NCBI GenBank assembly: GCA_025925185.1
Contig: JAICLV010000081.1
Location: forward strand, 1-10,648
Reading direction: 5' to 3'
Source: Acidothermaceae bacterium
GTDB lineage: Bacteria > Actinomycetota > Actinomycetes > Acidothermales > Acidothermaceae
Length of the DNA: 10,648 bases
Shown here: in pieces, positions 4,894 to 10,648 of the stretch
Layout: the number at the start of each line of letters is the position of its first letter
Position numbering within the stretch: position 1 is the stretch's first letter
Made by a program: the position numbers and the translations under genes
The notes under the pieces: model-generated
Database searches by the model: none
What the model saw: the letters and a program-made list of their open reading frames with translations, nothing else
What the model was told of the DNA's origin: nothing

Positions 4894-7188
4894 CTAGAGC
4901 TTTTCCAGCGGCGCGTAGCGCAACACGAACGTCTTTTGGCCGGTGGACGCGCCGAAATCGACCTTCGCCTGCGCGTTGTCTCCCGACCCCGACGTCGAGA
5001 CCACCGTGCCAAGGCCGAAAGTGTCGTGGCTGACCCGGTCGCCCGGCTGCAAGGACGGAATGGCCCGGTTGCCGACGCCGGTCGCCTTCGCAGGCATGCC
5101 GCGCAACGCGGCGGGCGAGGACGACGAACGGTAGCCGCCGGTCGGGGTGAACGACTTCGGTTGCGCGCGTTTCCAATCCACCAGGTGCTCCGGCACCTCG
5201 TCGAGGAACCGAGACGGCGGGTTGTACGACGGCGCGCCGTACGTGCTGCGCTGCATCGACCGCGACAGATACAGCCGGCGTTTTGCGCGGGTGATGCCGA
5301 CGTAGGCGAGCCGCCGCTCCTCCTCCAACTCCTTGGGCTCGGTGAGCGAGCGCATGTGGGGGAACACGCCGTCTTCGAGCCCAGTGAGGAAAACCACCGG
5401 GAACTCGAGGCCTTTCGCGGTGTGCAACGTCATCAGCGTGACGACGCCGCCGCGGCCATCTTCGTTGTCGGGTATCTCGTCCGCGTCGGCGACGAGGGCC
5501 ACTTGCTCGAGGAAGTCGGCGAGGCTGCCGGCGGGGTTGGCCTCTTCGAACTCGGTCGCGACGGTGACCAGCTCGCGCAGGTTCTCGACGCGCGACTCGT
5601 CCTGCGGGTCGGTGCTCGCCTCCAACTCGGCGAGGTAGCCGCTCTTCGAGAGCACCGCCTCCATTACTTCGGACGGCGGGACAGACTCGGCAAGTGCCCG
5701 CAACTCGTCCATCAGAGCAACGAAATCCTTGACGGCAGACGCAGACCGTGTCGCGATGCCGTACGCCTCGTCGCAGCGACGCAGCGCTTGGCCGAACGAG
5801 ATGCGCTCGCGGCTCGACAACGCCTCCACGCATGCCTCGGCGCGGTCGCCGATGCCGCGGCGCGGCACGTTGAGAATTCGCCGCAACGACACGGTGTCTT
5901 CGGGATTCACCAGCACCCGCAGGTAGGCGAGCAGGTCGCGCACCTCGCGCCGCTCGTAGAATCGCACGCCGCCGACCACCTTGTAGGGCAGGCCGACGCG
6001 GATGAACACTTCTTCGAAAACACGCGATTGCGCGTTGGTGCGGTAGAAGACCGCGACGTCCTTGTAAGCGGCCGCCCCTTCGTCGTTCAGCCGGTCGATC
6101 TCGTCGGCGACAAATTGCGCCTCGCTCCTCTCGTCGTCCGCGACGTAACCGCCAATGCGCTCGCCGTCGCCTGCGTTCGACCAGAGGTTCTTGGCCTTGC
6201 GACCCTCGTTACGGGTGATGACTGCGTTGGCAGCGCTGAGAATCGTTTGCGTGGAGCGGTAATTTTGCTCAAGCAGCACGACGGTGGCGTCTGGATAGTC
6301 GCGCTCGAACTCCAAGATGTTGCGGATTGTGGCGCCGCGGAACGCGTAGATCGACTGGTCGGCGTCACCGACCACCACCAACTCTGCGGGCGGCAGGTCG
6401 CCCGACGTGCCGGCGCGCACCAGCTCGCCGTCGACCGTGCGCTTCTCGGCATGGGCGGTCAACCCGCCGACCAACTCGCGCACCAGCGTGTATTGGGCTT
6501 GGTTGGTGTCTTGGTACTCGTCCACAAGCACATGCCGGAACCGCCGGCGGTAATGCTCCGCGACGTCCGGAAAAGCTTGTAAGAGGTTGACGGTGACCAT
6601 GATGAGGTCGTCGAAGTCGAACGCGTTGGCCTCGCGCAGTCTTCGCTGGTAGCCGGTGTAGGCCTCGGCGAGCGTCTTCTCGTGATGGTTCGCGGCCTTG
6701 CGGGCGAAGTCCTCCTCGTCGATGAGCTCGTTCTTCAGATTCGAGACCTGGTTGGAAAACGAGCGCGGCGGATAGCGCTTCGGGTCGAGGTCGAGCTCGC
6801 GGCAGACCAGCGCCATCAAGCGCTGTGAGTCGGCGGCGTCGTAAATGGAGAACGTCGTGGTGAAGCCGAGCCGCTTCGCGTTCTCCCGAAGAATTCGCAC
6901 GCAGGCCGAGTGAAAAGTCATGACCCACATCACGCGGGCTCGACCGCCGACCATCGCGGCGACGCGCTCTTTCATCTCGCCGGCGGCCTTGTTGGTGAAC
7001 GTGATCGCCAAGATCTCGGACGGCGCGACGTGCCGCTCCGCTAGCAGGTAAGCGATGCGGCGCGTGAGCACCCGGGTCTTGCCCGACCCGGCGCCCGCGA
7101 CGATCAGCAGCGGGCCCCCTTCGTGCACCACGGCGGCGCGCTGCTGAGGGTTGAGATCGGACAGGAGCTCTTCGGTGTGTGCTGACAT
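4894..7188 (-). CDS. pcrA: ATP-dependent DNA helicase PcrA/UvrD
   Basis: A superfamily 1A 3'-5' helicase for nucleotide excision repair, replication-fork upkeep and removal of RecA filaments or stalled RNA polymerase. The product is 764 residues, normal for actinobacterial PcrA/UvrD1. Motifs in order: Q-motif NPQQ (13-16), Walker A AGAGSGKT (31-38), TFTNKAAGEM, TFHS, DEYQDTN (223-229), GDADQSIYAFRGA (274-286), QNYRS (308-312), then TLHTAKGLEF and YVGITRAKRRLYLS near the C-terminus. The tail GDRVSHDTFGLGTVV starts the Tudor-like domain that contacts RNA polymerase. A loop at about 245-269 (from HAEKRTVDGE) looks longer than I recall in mycobacterial UvrD1. ATG 7188 was chosen because the family start is MSAHTEELLSDLNPQQ-like and a -10 box lies just upstream. 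It converges on the M23 gene with no gap. Confidence 0.96.
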   Translation of the reverse strand: MSAHTEELLSDLNPQQRAAVVHEGGPLLIVAGAGSGKTRVLTRRIAYLLAERHVAPSEILAITFTNKAAGEMKERVAAMVGGRARVMWVMTFHSACVRILRENAKRLGFTTTFSIYDAADSQRLMALVCRELDLDPKRYPPRSFSNQVSNLKNELIDEEDFARKAANHHEKTLAEAYTGYQRRLREANAFDFDDLIMVTVNLLQAFPDVAEHYRRRFRHVLVDEYQDTNQAQYTLVRELVGGLTAHAEKRTVDGELVRAGTSGDLPPAELVVVGDADQSIYAFRGATIRNILEFERDYPDATVVLLEQNYRSTQTILSAANAVITRNEGRKAKNLWSNAGDGERIGGYVADDERSEAQFVADEIDRLNDEGAAAYKDVAVFYRTNAQSRVFEEVFIRVGLPYKVVGGVRFYERREVRDLLAYLRVLVNPEDTVSLRRILNVPRRGIGDRAEACVEALSSRERISFGQALRRCDEAYGIATRSASAVKDFVALMDELRALAESVPPSEVMEAVLSKSGYLAELEASTDPQDESRVENLRELVTVATEFEEANPAGSLADFLEQVALVADADEIPDNEDGRGGVVTLMTLHTAKGLEFPVVFLTGLEDGVFPHMRSLTEPKELEEERRLAYVGITRAKRRLYLSRSMQRSTYGAPSYNPPSRFLDEVPEHLVDWKRAQPKSFTPTGGYRSSSSPAALRGMPAKATGVGNRAIPSLQPGDRVSHDTFGLGTVVSTSGSGDNAQAKVDFGASTGQKTFVLRYAPLEKL

Positions 7189-7198
7189 CGCGCCGTCG

Positions 7199-7204
7199 AG
7201 TCTA
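7199..7204 (-). promoter_or_regulatory. Probable -10 box of pcrA
   Basis: The minus strand reads TAGACT ending 10 bp before the pcrA ATG, so the message would have only a few bases of leader. No Shine-Dalgarno is present, in keeping with a leaderless or near-leaderless transcript. The expected -35 region falls on the divergent -10 box and matches consensus poorly. Confidence 0.5.
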
Positions 7205-7227
7205 CGGAACCACCAGGACAGCCCACG

Positions 7228-7233
7228 TAGGAT
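7228..7233 (+). promoter_or_regulatory. Probable -10 box of the deacetylase operon, leaderless start
   Basis: TAGGAT ends 7 bp before the GTG at 7241, placing transcription initiation at or next to that codon. There is no Shine-Dalgarno, so translation would begin on a leaderless mRNA. The -35 region would overlap the pcrA -10 box on the other strand. Confidence 0.6.
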
Positions 7234-7240
7234 GGCGCAT

Positions 7241-7981
7241 GTGTCCACACCTATGCCCGACGCGGAAGTAGAGCGCGCGCTCGTCGTCGCCGCGCATCCC
7301 GACGACATCGACTTCGGATCGGCCGGGACGATCGCCACCTGGACCGACGCCGGCATCGAGGTCGTCTACTGCATCTGCACCGACGGCGACGCTGGCGGCT
7401 TCGACCTCGAGTTCCCGCGCGACCAGATCGCCGGCGTGCGACGCGCGGAGCAGACCGAGGCGGCTAAGCGCGTCGGGGTGCACGACATCCGGTTTCTCGG
7501 CTATCCCGACGGCAAGCTGGTCGCGAGCCTGGAGTTGCGCCGTGACATCAGCCGGGTGATCCGGCAGGTCCGACCACAGCGCATCGTCGTGCCGTCGCCG
7601 GAGCGCGACTACGAGCGGGTCGGCCGCAGCCACCCCGACCATCGAGCGGCCGGCTCGGCGGCGCTCGACGCGATCTACCCCGACGCGCGCAACCCGTTCG
7701 CGCACCCTGAGCTGCGGCTCGACGAGGGCCTCGACGCGTGGGCGGTGCCGGAGACGTGGGTCACCGGCGCCCCGCACGCCGCGCACCTGCCGGCGCACTA
7801 CGTCGATGTGACCGACACCTTCGAACGCAAGATCGCCGCGCTGCGCGCCCACGAGAGCCAGACCGCCCACATGGACGATCTCGAGGTCTTTCTTCGCGAG
7901 CGGCTGCGGCGAACCGCCGAGGGCGGCGGCCTGCCAGAAGGCCGGCTCGCCGAGGCGTTTCTCGTGATGAACACCGCCTAA
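7241..7981 (+). CDS. PIG-L/LmbE family deacetylase
   Basis: A zinc-dependent N-deacetylase of the GlcNAc-PI de-N-acetylase family (relatives include MshB, Mca and BshB); the substrate is not apparent. The 246-residue product starts with a beta strand (ALVVAAHPDD) holding the first metal motif, with H19 and D22 as expected ligands. TDGDAGG follows at 48-53. SHPDH at 130-134 supplies the third ligand (H134) and a likely catalytic helper (H131), by analogy with MshB. All key residues are present. I chose GTG 7241 because a TAGGAT box positions transcription there; ATG 7253 is the alternative. It lacks enough family-specific signal to call mycothiol biosynthesis. The next gene begins 4 bp after its stop, so it leads a three-gene operon. 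Confidence 0.88.
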   Translation: MSTPMPDAEVERALVVAAHPDDIDFGSAGTIATWTDAGIEVVYCICTDGDAGGFDLEFPRDQIAGVRRAEQTEAAKRVGVHDIRFLGYPDGKLVASLELRRDISRVIRQVRPQRIVVPSPERDYERVGRSHPDHRAAGSAALDAIYPDARNPFAHPELRLDEGLDAWAVPETWVTGAPHAAHLPAHYVDVTDTFERKIAALRAHESQTAHMDDLEVFLRERLRRTAEGGGLPEGRLAEAFLVMNTA

Positions 7982-7985
7982 TTCC

Positions 7986-8495
7986 GTGGCACCGCGCCGG
8001 TTCGCCGTGGCCGTGGTCGGCCCGAATGAGGCGGACGACGCGCTCGGCGAAATCGCTTACGCCGTCGGTCAATTGCTGGCGCAGCGGGGAGCCGTCGTCG
8101 TCACCGGTGGGCTCGGGGGCGTGATGGCGGCCGCCTCGCAGGGCGCTCGCTCGGCGGGCGGGCTGGTGGTCGGGCTGTTGCCCGGGATCGACGCGGATGA
8201 AGCGAACGAGTTCGTCGACGTGGCGATCCCAACCGGGCTTGGCGAGTTGCGCAACGGCCTGCTGGTGCGCTCCGTCGACGGCATTATCGCGGTGGGCGGC
8301 AGTTGGGGAACGCTGAGCGAGATCGCGCTGGCGATGCGCACCCGCACACCGGTCGTTTGCCTGCGGGGCTGGGAAATCAGCGATCACGCGGGTGCGCACG
8401 TTAATCTTGTGACCGCACCCAATGCGGCAGAAGCCATCGACGTCCTCTACCGCGTGTTATCCCCGGCGAAGGATCTGCCGACGTTTCAGTCATGA
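7986..8495 (+). CDS. LOG-like Rossmann-fold protein, TIGR00725 family
   Basis: A 169-residue cytoplasmic protein of the DprA/LOG-related (SLOG) superfamily, whose members bind nucleotides or their derivatives. Its own reaction is unknown. The glycine-rich GGLGGVM at 41-47, LLPG at 64-67, GELRN at 86-90 and especially GGSWGTLSE (104-112), the TIGR00725 version of the LOG-family PGGxGTxxE motif, are all present. The GTG start lies 4 bp after the deacetylase stop with no obvious Shine-Dalgarno, so translation probably depends on reinitiation from upstream. Its stop overlaps the next start (ATGA). A cytokinin-activating phosphoribohydrolase role is possible in principle, but the altered motif argues against calling it that. 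Confidence 0.85.
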   Translation: MAPRRFAVAVVGPNEADDALGEIAYAVGQLLAQRGAVVVTGGLGGVMAAASQGARSAGGLVVGLLPGIDADEANEFVDVAIPTGLGELRNGLLVRSVDGIIAVGGSWGTLSEIALAMRTRTPVVCLRGWEISDHAGAHVNLVTAPNAAEAIDVLYRVLSPAKDLPTFQS

Positions 8496-8992
8496 GCACC
8501 TCGCTTGAGCACCTGATCGCGGCCACGACCGAGTGGCTCGTTTCGGCGTTCCCCGCCACCGGCGGCGCGCACGCCGACGCGCTCGCGCGTCAGCAGGCTC
8601 GCCAAGCCGTCACCGTCGCGGCGTGGCTGCGCTACCCGACCAAGGTCGACGCCGCGCTGCTTGACCTGCTCGCGCCGAGCGGCTCGTGGTGGCTCGACGA
8701 CATTCCGGCCGACGTCGAGGCTGAGCCCTGGCGCACCTGGGTGGACGACGTGGTCGCGAGCTGGGCTGCGGCATTGTTGACGGATCGCCCGCTCGCCGTG
8801 CGCGCTTGCGAGGCGATCGCCGGTTCGGAGCACACCGGCGGCTTGCCGATGCAGTTCCGCCGGCTCACGCATCCCGACCACATCGACAGTGCGGCCGCGG
8901 CGTTGCTCCGCCACCCCGACCTGCTGGCACCACTGGCGGACCGCCACCGGGTGGAGATTGACGCGGCGCTCGCCGCCAACAACATCCCATGA
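8492..8992 (+). CDS. Protein of unknown function, third gene of deacetylase operon
   Basis: I do not recognise this 166-residue protein. It overlaps the upstream LOG-like gene by 4 bp (ATGA), so it is almost certainly co-transcribed and translationally coupled; this context is the main evidence that it is real. It is mostly alpha-helical in appearance, rich in Ala, Leu and Trp (for example SWWLDDIPADVEAEPWRTWV at about 69-88), acidic overall, with no signal peptide, no membrane segment and no cysteines. It contains PMQFRRLTHPDHID near 120-133. No catalytic motif is evident. Codon use matches its neighbours, with G/C strongly favoured at third positions. Confidence 0.75.
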   Translation: MSTSLEHLIAATTEWLVSAFPATGGAHADALARQQARQAVTVAAWLRYPTKVDAALLDLLAPSGSWWLDDIPADVEAEPWRTWVDDVVASWAAALLTDRPLAVRACEAIAGSEHTGGLPMQFRRLTHPDHIDSAAAALLRHPDLLAPLADRHRVEIDAALAANNIP

Positions 8993-9040
8993 TCACGAAA
9001 AACAATTCTTGCCCTATGCCCCAATAGTTTTCACGATCAT
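8989..9040. terminator. Possible bidirectional terminator between convergent genes
   Basis: The 61-bp gap between the two convergent operons is distinctly AT-richer than its surroundings. ATGATCACGAAAAAC (8989-9003) can pair imperfectly with GTTTTCACGATCAT (9027-9040) across a loop of about 23 bases. The arms have AT-rich inner ends but no long T-run follows, so this is a moderate candidate only. Confidence 0.4.
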
Positions 9041-9053
9041 CGCCTTGGTCGAT

Positions 9054-9695
9054 CTAAACCAGACGGCGATCGGTCGCCCAACGGGTGAGTTCGTGCCTGT
9101 TCGACAGTTGCAGCTTGCGCAGCACGCTAGACACGTGCGTCTCGACCGTCTTCACCGAGATGAACAGCTCCCGCGCGATTTCCTTGTAGGCATAGCCGCG
9201 TGCGATGAGTCGAAGCACCTCGCGTTCGCGCGCGGTCAGCGCGTCGAGTTCCGGATCGATCGACGGCGCGTCGGTGGCGGCGAACGCGTCGAGCACAAAT
9301 CCCGCTAGCCGTGGGGAAAACACCGCGTCACCGTCGGCCACCCGCACAACAGCGTCGGTCAAATCTGCGCCCGAGATGGTCTTTGTCACGTATCCACGTG
9401 CGCCCGCGCGGATCGTGCCGATCACGTCCTCGGCCGCGTCAGACACCGACACGGCGAGGAACCGCACGTCTGGCAACTGCGGCAAGACCGCGCGCAACAC
9501 CTCCGCGCCGCCACCTCCGGGCAGATGCACGTCGAGCAAAACGACGTCCGGCGTCAGGGCGACAATCGCCGCGACCGCCGACGCCACGTCGTCCGCCTCA
9601 CCGATGACGTCGACGCGCGGCCCGAGCTCGGCGCGCACGCCGGACCGAAACAACCGGTGGTCATCGACCAGGACGACGCGAACAGGCGGTGTCAC
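9054..9695 (-). CDS. NarL/LuxR-type DNA-binding response regulator
   Basis: The output half of a two-component system. The 213-residue protein has a receiver domain (about 1-120) with the acidic pair D11/D12, the phospho-accepting D55 in VVLLDVHLPG, S83 in the Thr/Ser switch position and K105. A LuxR/NarL helix-turn-helix covers about 150-213, with LTAREREVLRLIARGYAYKE and ISVKTVETHVSSVLRKL. All phosphorylation residues are present, so it should be controlled by the kinase encoded immediately upstream. The GTG start overlaps the kinase stop (GTGA), giving translational coupling. Target genes cannot be inferred. It converges on the deacetylase operon across a 61-bp AT-rich gap. Confidence 0.95.
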   Translation of the reverse strand: MTPPVRVVLVDDHRLFRSGVRAELGPRVDVIGEADDVASAVAAIVALTPDVVLLDVHLPGGGGAEVLRAVLPQLPDVRFLAVSVSDAAEDVIGTIRAGARGYVTKTISGADLTDAVVRVADGDAVFSPRLAGFVLDAFAATDAPSIDPELDALTAREREVLRLIARGYAYKEIARELFISVKTVETHVSSVLRKLQLSNRHELTRWATDRRLV

Positions 9696-10648
9696 TTCAA
9701 CTCCATCTCAAGCCTGACCTCGGTTCCCCCACCGGGCGCGGTGCGGATAAAAGCCTTGCCGCCATGGCGTTCCATCCGCCCGACGATCGACTCTTTCACG
9801 CCGAGCCGGTCCTCCGGCACAGCACCAAGGTCGAAACCCTTGCCCCGGTCGCGCACGAAGACCGTCACCTTCGACGGCTCGATCTCGGCGTACACCGAGA
9901 TCGCCTCGCTGCCCGAGTGCTTCGCCGCGTTCAACGCCGCCTCTCTCGCGGCCTGCAACGTCGCGGCCAGCCGGTCGTCGAGAGCGCACTCCCCCACCAC
10001 CACGACGTCGATTGAAACGCCTTGGCTGTCTTCGATTTCAGCGAGCGTGCGTTCGAGCGCGCGGCCGAAGTCTCGCTCTTGGTCGGACGACGGGCGGTAC
10101 AGCCACGTTCGCAACTCACGCTCCTGGCCGCGCGCGAGTCGCTGCACCTCGCGCGGGTCCTCGACGTGTCGCTGGATCAACGCGAGCGTGTGCAAGACGG
10201 AGTCGTGCAAATGCGCGGCCAGCTCCGCCCGCTCCTGCTCGCGAATGCGCGCCCGCCGTTCGGTCGACAGGGCGCGGACGGTTCCCAGCCACCACGGCCC
10301 GGTGATGACCGCGACTCCGGTGACGAGCACCGCTGTCGACAGCAATCCGTTGCGCACTTGGCCGAGCTGCTCGTGATAGGCCAAGAATGTCGCGGCGCCA
10401 GCGAAGACCAGCGCGGCGCCGGCGATGGTGGTGACAAGTTGCGGACGGCGATAGCCGACCGCCGTCCGCCATCTGTTGCGCTGCGCGTCGTCGGCCTGCC
10501 GCCACAGCACCGCCGCGCCGAATGCCGTTAGCGCCAGCGGCCACAGCAGCCGGCCCGGCAATCCGAGTCCGAGCGATTGCACCGCGAGCACGCCACCGAT
10601 GGCAACGGCCGCCAACGCCAGGTACTGGCCGCTCTCCCCGAAGCGGTC
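9692..10648 (-). CDS. Membrane sensor histidine kinase, 5' end cut by window edge
   Basis: Sensor half of the two-component system; 318 C-terminal residues are visible and the frame is still open at the right edge, so the true start is outside. The visible part begins DRFGESGQYLALAA, a context I associate with kinases that carry an N-terminal PspC-like domain (MacS-like), though that domain is not in view. Hydrophobic segments lie at about 11-48, 70-91 and 102-123. The dimerisation helix carries AAHLHDSVLHTLALIQRH with the probable phospho-acceptor H148; Asp follows His, as in HisKA_3-type kinases. The HATPase domain has its N-box near AAREAALNAAKHS (N240), a G1 box DRGKGFDLG and a G2 region GGGTEV near the end. 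The stimulus is unknown, perhaps envelope stress. Confidence 0.93.
   Translation of the reverse strand, partial: DRFGESGQYLALAAVAIGGVLAVQSLGLGLPGRLLWPLALTAFGAAVLWRQADDAQRNRWRTAVGYRRPQLVTTIAGAALVFAGAATFLAYHEQLGQVRNGLLSTAVLVTGVAVITGPWWLGTVRALSTERRARIREQERAELAAHLHDSVLHTLALIQRHVEDPREVQRLARGQERELRTWLYRPSSDQERDFGRALERTLAEIEDSQGVSIDVVVVGECALDDRLAATLQAAREAALNAAKHSGSEAISVYAEIEPSKVTVFVRDRGKGFDLGAVPEDRLGVKESIVGRMERHGGKAFIRTAPGGGTEVRLEMELK

Noticed and set aside
4936..6582. 548-residue open frame antisense to pcrA
   Set aside because: It lies wholly inside pcrA, whose motifs are complete, and its translation is an Arg/Ala/Val-rich sequence typical of the reverse strand of GC-rich genes. No domain or ribosome binding site supports it.
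7151..7240. Longer deacetylase start at 7151
   Set aside because: It would overlap the pcrA start and contains no family sequence; the -10 box at 7228 places transcription at 7241.
7189..7356. Longer pcrA start at 7356
   Set aside because: The extension would overlap the deacetylase gene and both -10 boxes, and PcrA proteins start close to the NPQQ motif.
9525..10376. 283-residue open frame antisense to the kinase and regulator
   Set aside because: Ser/Arg-rich shadow frame crossing the overlap of two well-supported genes, with no domain.

Overview
This is a GC-rich stretch with dense coding, GTG starts, four-base start/stop overlaps and TANNNT -10 boxes close to start codons. All of this points to an Actinomycetota (high-GC Gram-positive) chromosome. 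The order sucD-sucC ... stand-alone B12-binding mutase subunit / M23 peptidase / pcrA resembles the arrangement I recall from Streptomyces and related actinobacteria. It therefore looks like a conserved chromosomal core, not a mobile or accessory region. I saw no tRNA, rRNA, insertion sequence, prophage gene or CRISPR array. The genus cannot be fixed from what is visible.

Left part (1-1705, minus strand): the sucCD operon for succinyl-CoA synthetase, with sucD running off the left edge. Positions 1706-1957 form a structured divergent region holding a G-rich/C-rich repeat leader for sucC, a 15-bp-stem hairpin and a perfect 14-bp palindrome. Reading right from it is a two-gene unit (1958-3486): an ECF-type sigma factor and an overlapping single-pass membrane partner, probably its anti-sigma factor. 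The partner has a Ser/Pro-rich stalk, two extracytoplasmic cysteines and a His-rich tail.

Middle (3509-7188): a 138-residue B12-binding subunit of an acyl-CoA mutase (minus strand) converges on the anti-sigma gene. An exported M23 peptidase (plus strand) is divergent from it. The M23 gene in turn converges on pcrA (minus strand), and the two stop codons abut with no base between them.

Right part (7241-10648): an apparently leaderless three-gene operon encodes a PIG-L/LmbE-type deacetylase, a TIGR00725 LOG-like protein and a protein of unknown function. A membrane histidine kinase and NarL/LuxR-type response regulator pair (minus strand) converges on it; the kinase continues past the right edge.

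The genes cover central carbon and acyl-CoA metabolism (sucCD, mutase subunit), envelope maintenance and envelope sensing (M23 peptidase, sigma/anti-sigma pair, two-component system) and DNA repair (pcrA). I do not see an obviously new multi-gene system. The most unusual signals are the structured leader of the sigma factor gene, the anti-sigma-like protein that lacks the zinc motif, a 27-bp perfect palindrome inside the mutase subunit gene, and the compact overlapping promoters between pcrA and the deacetylase operon.
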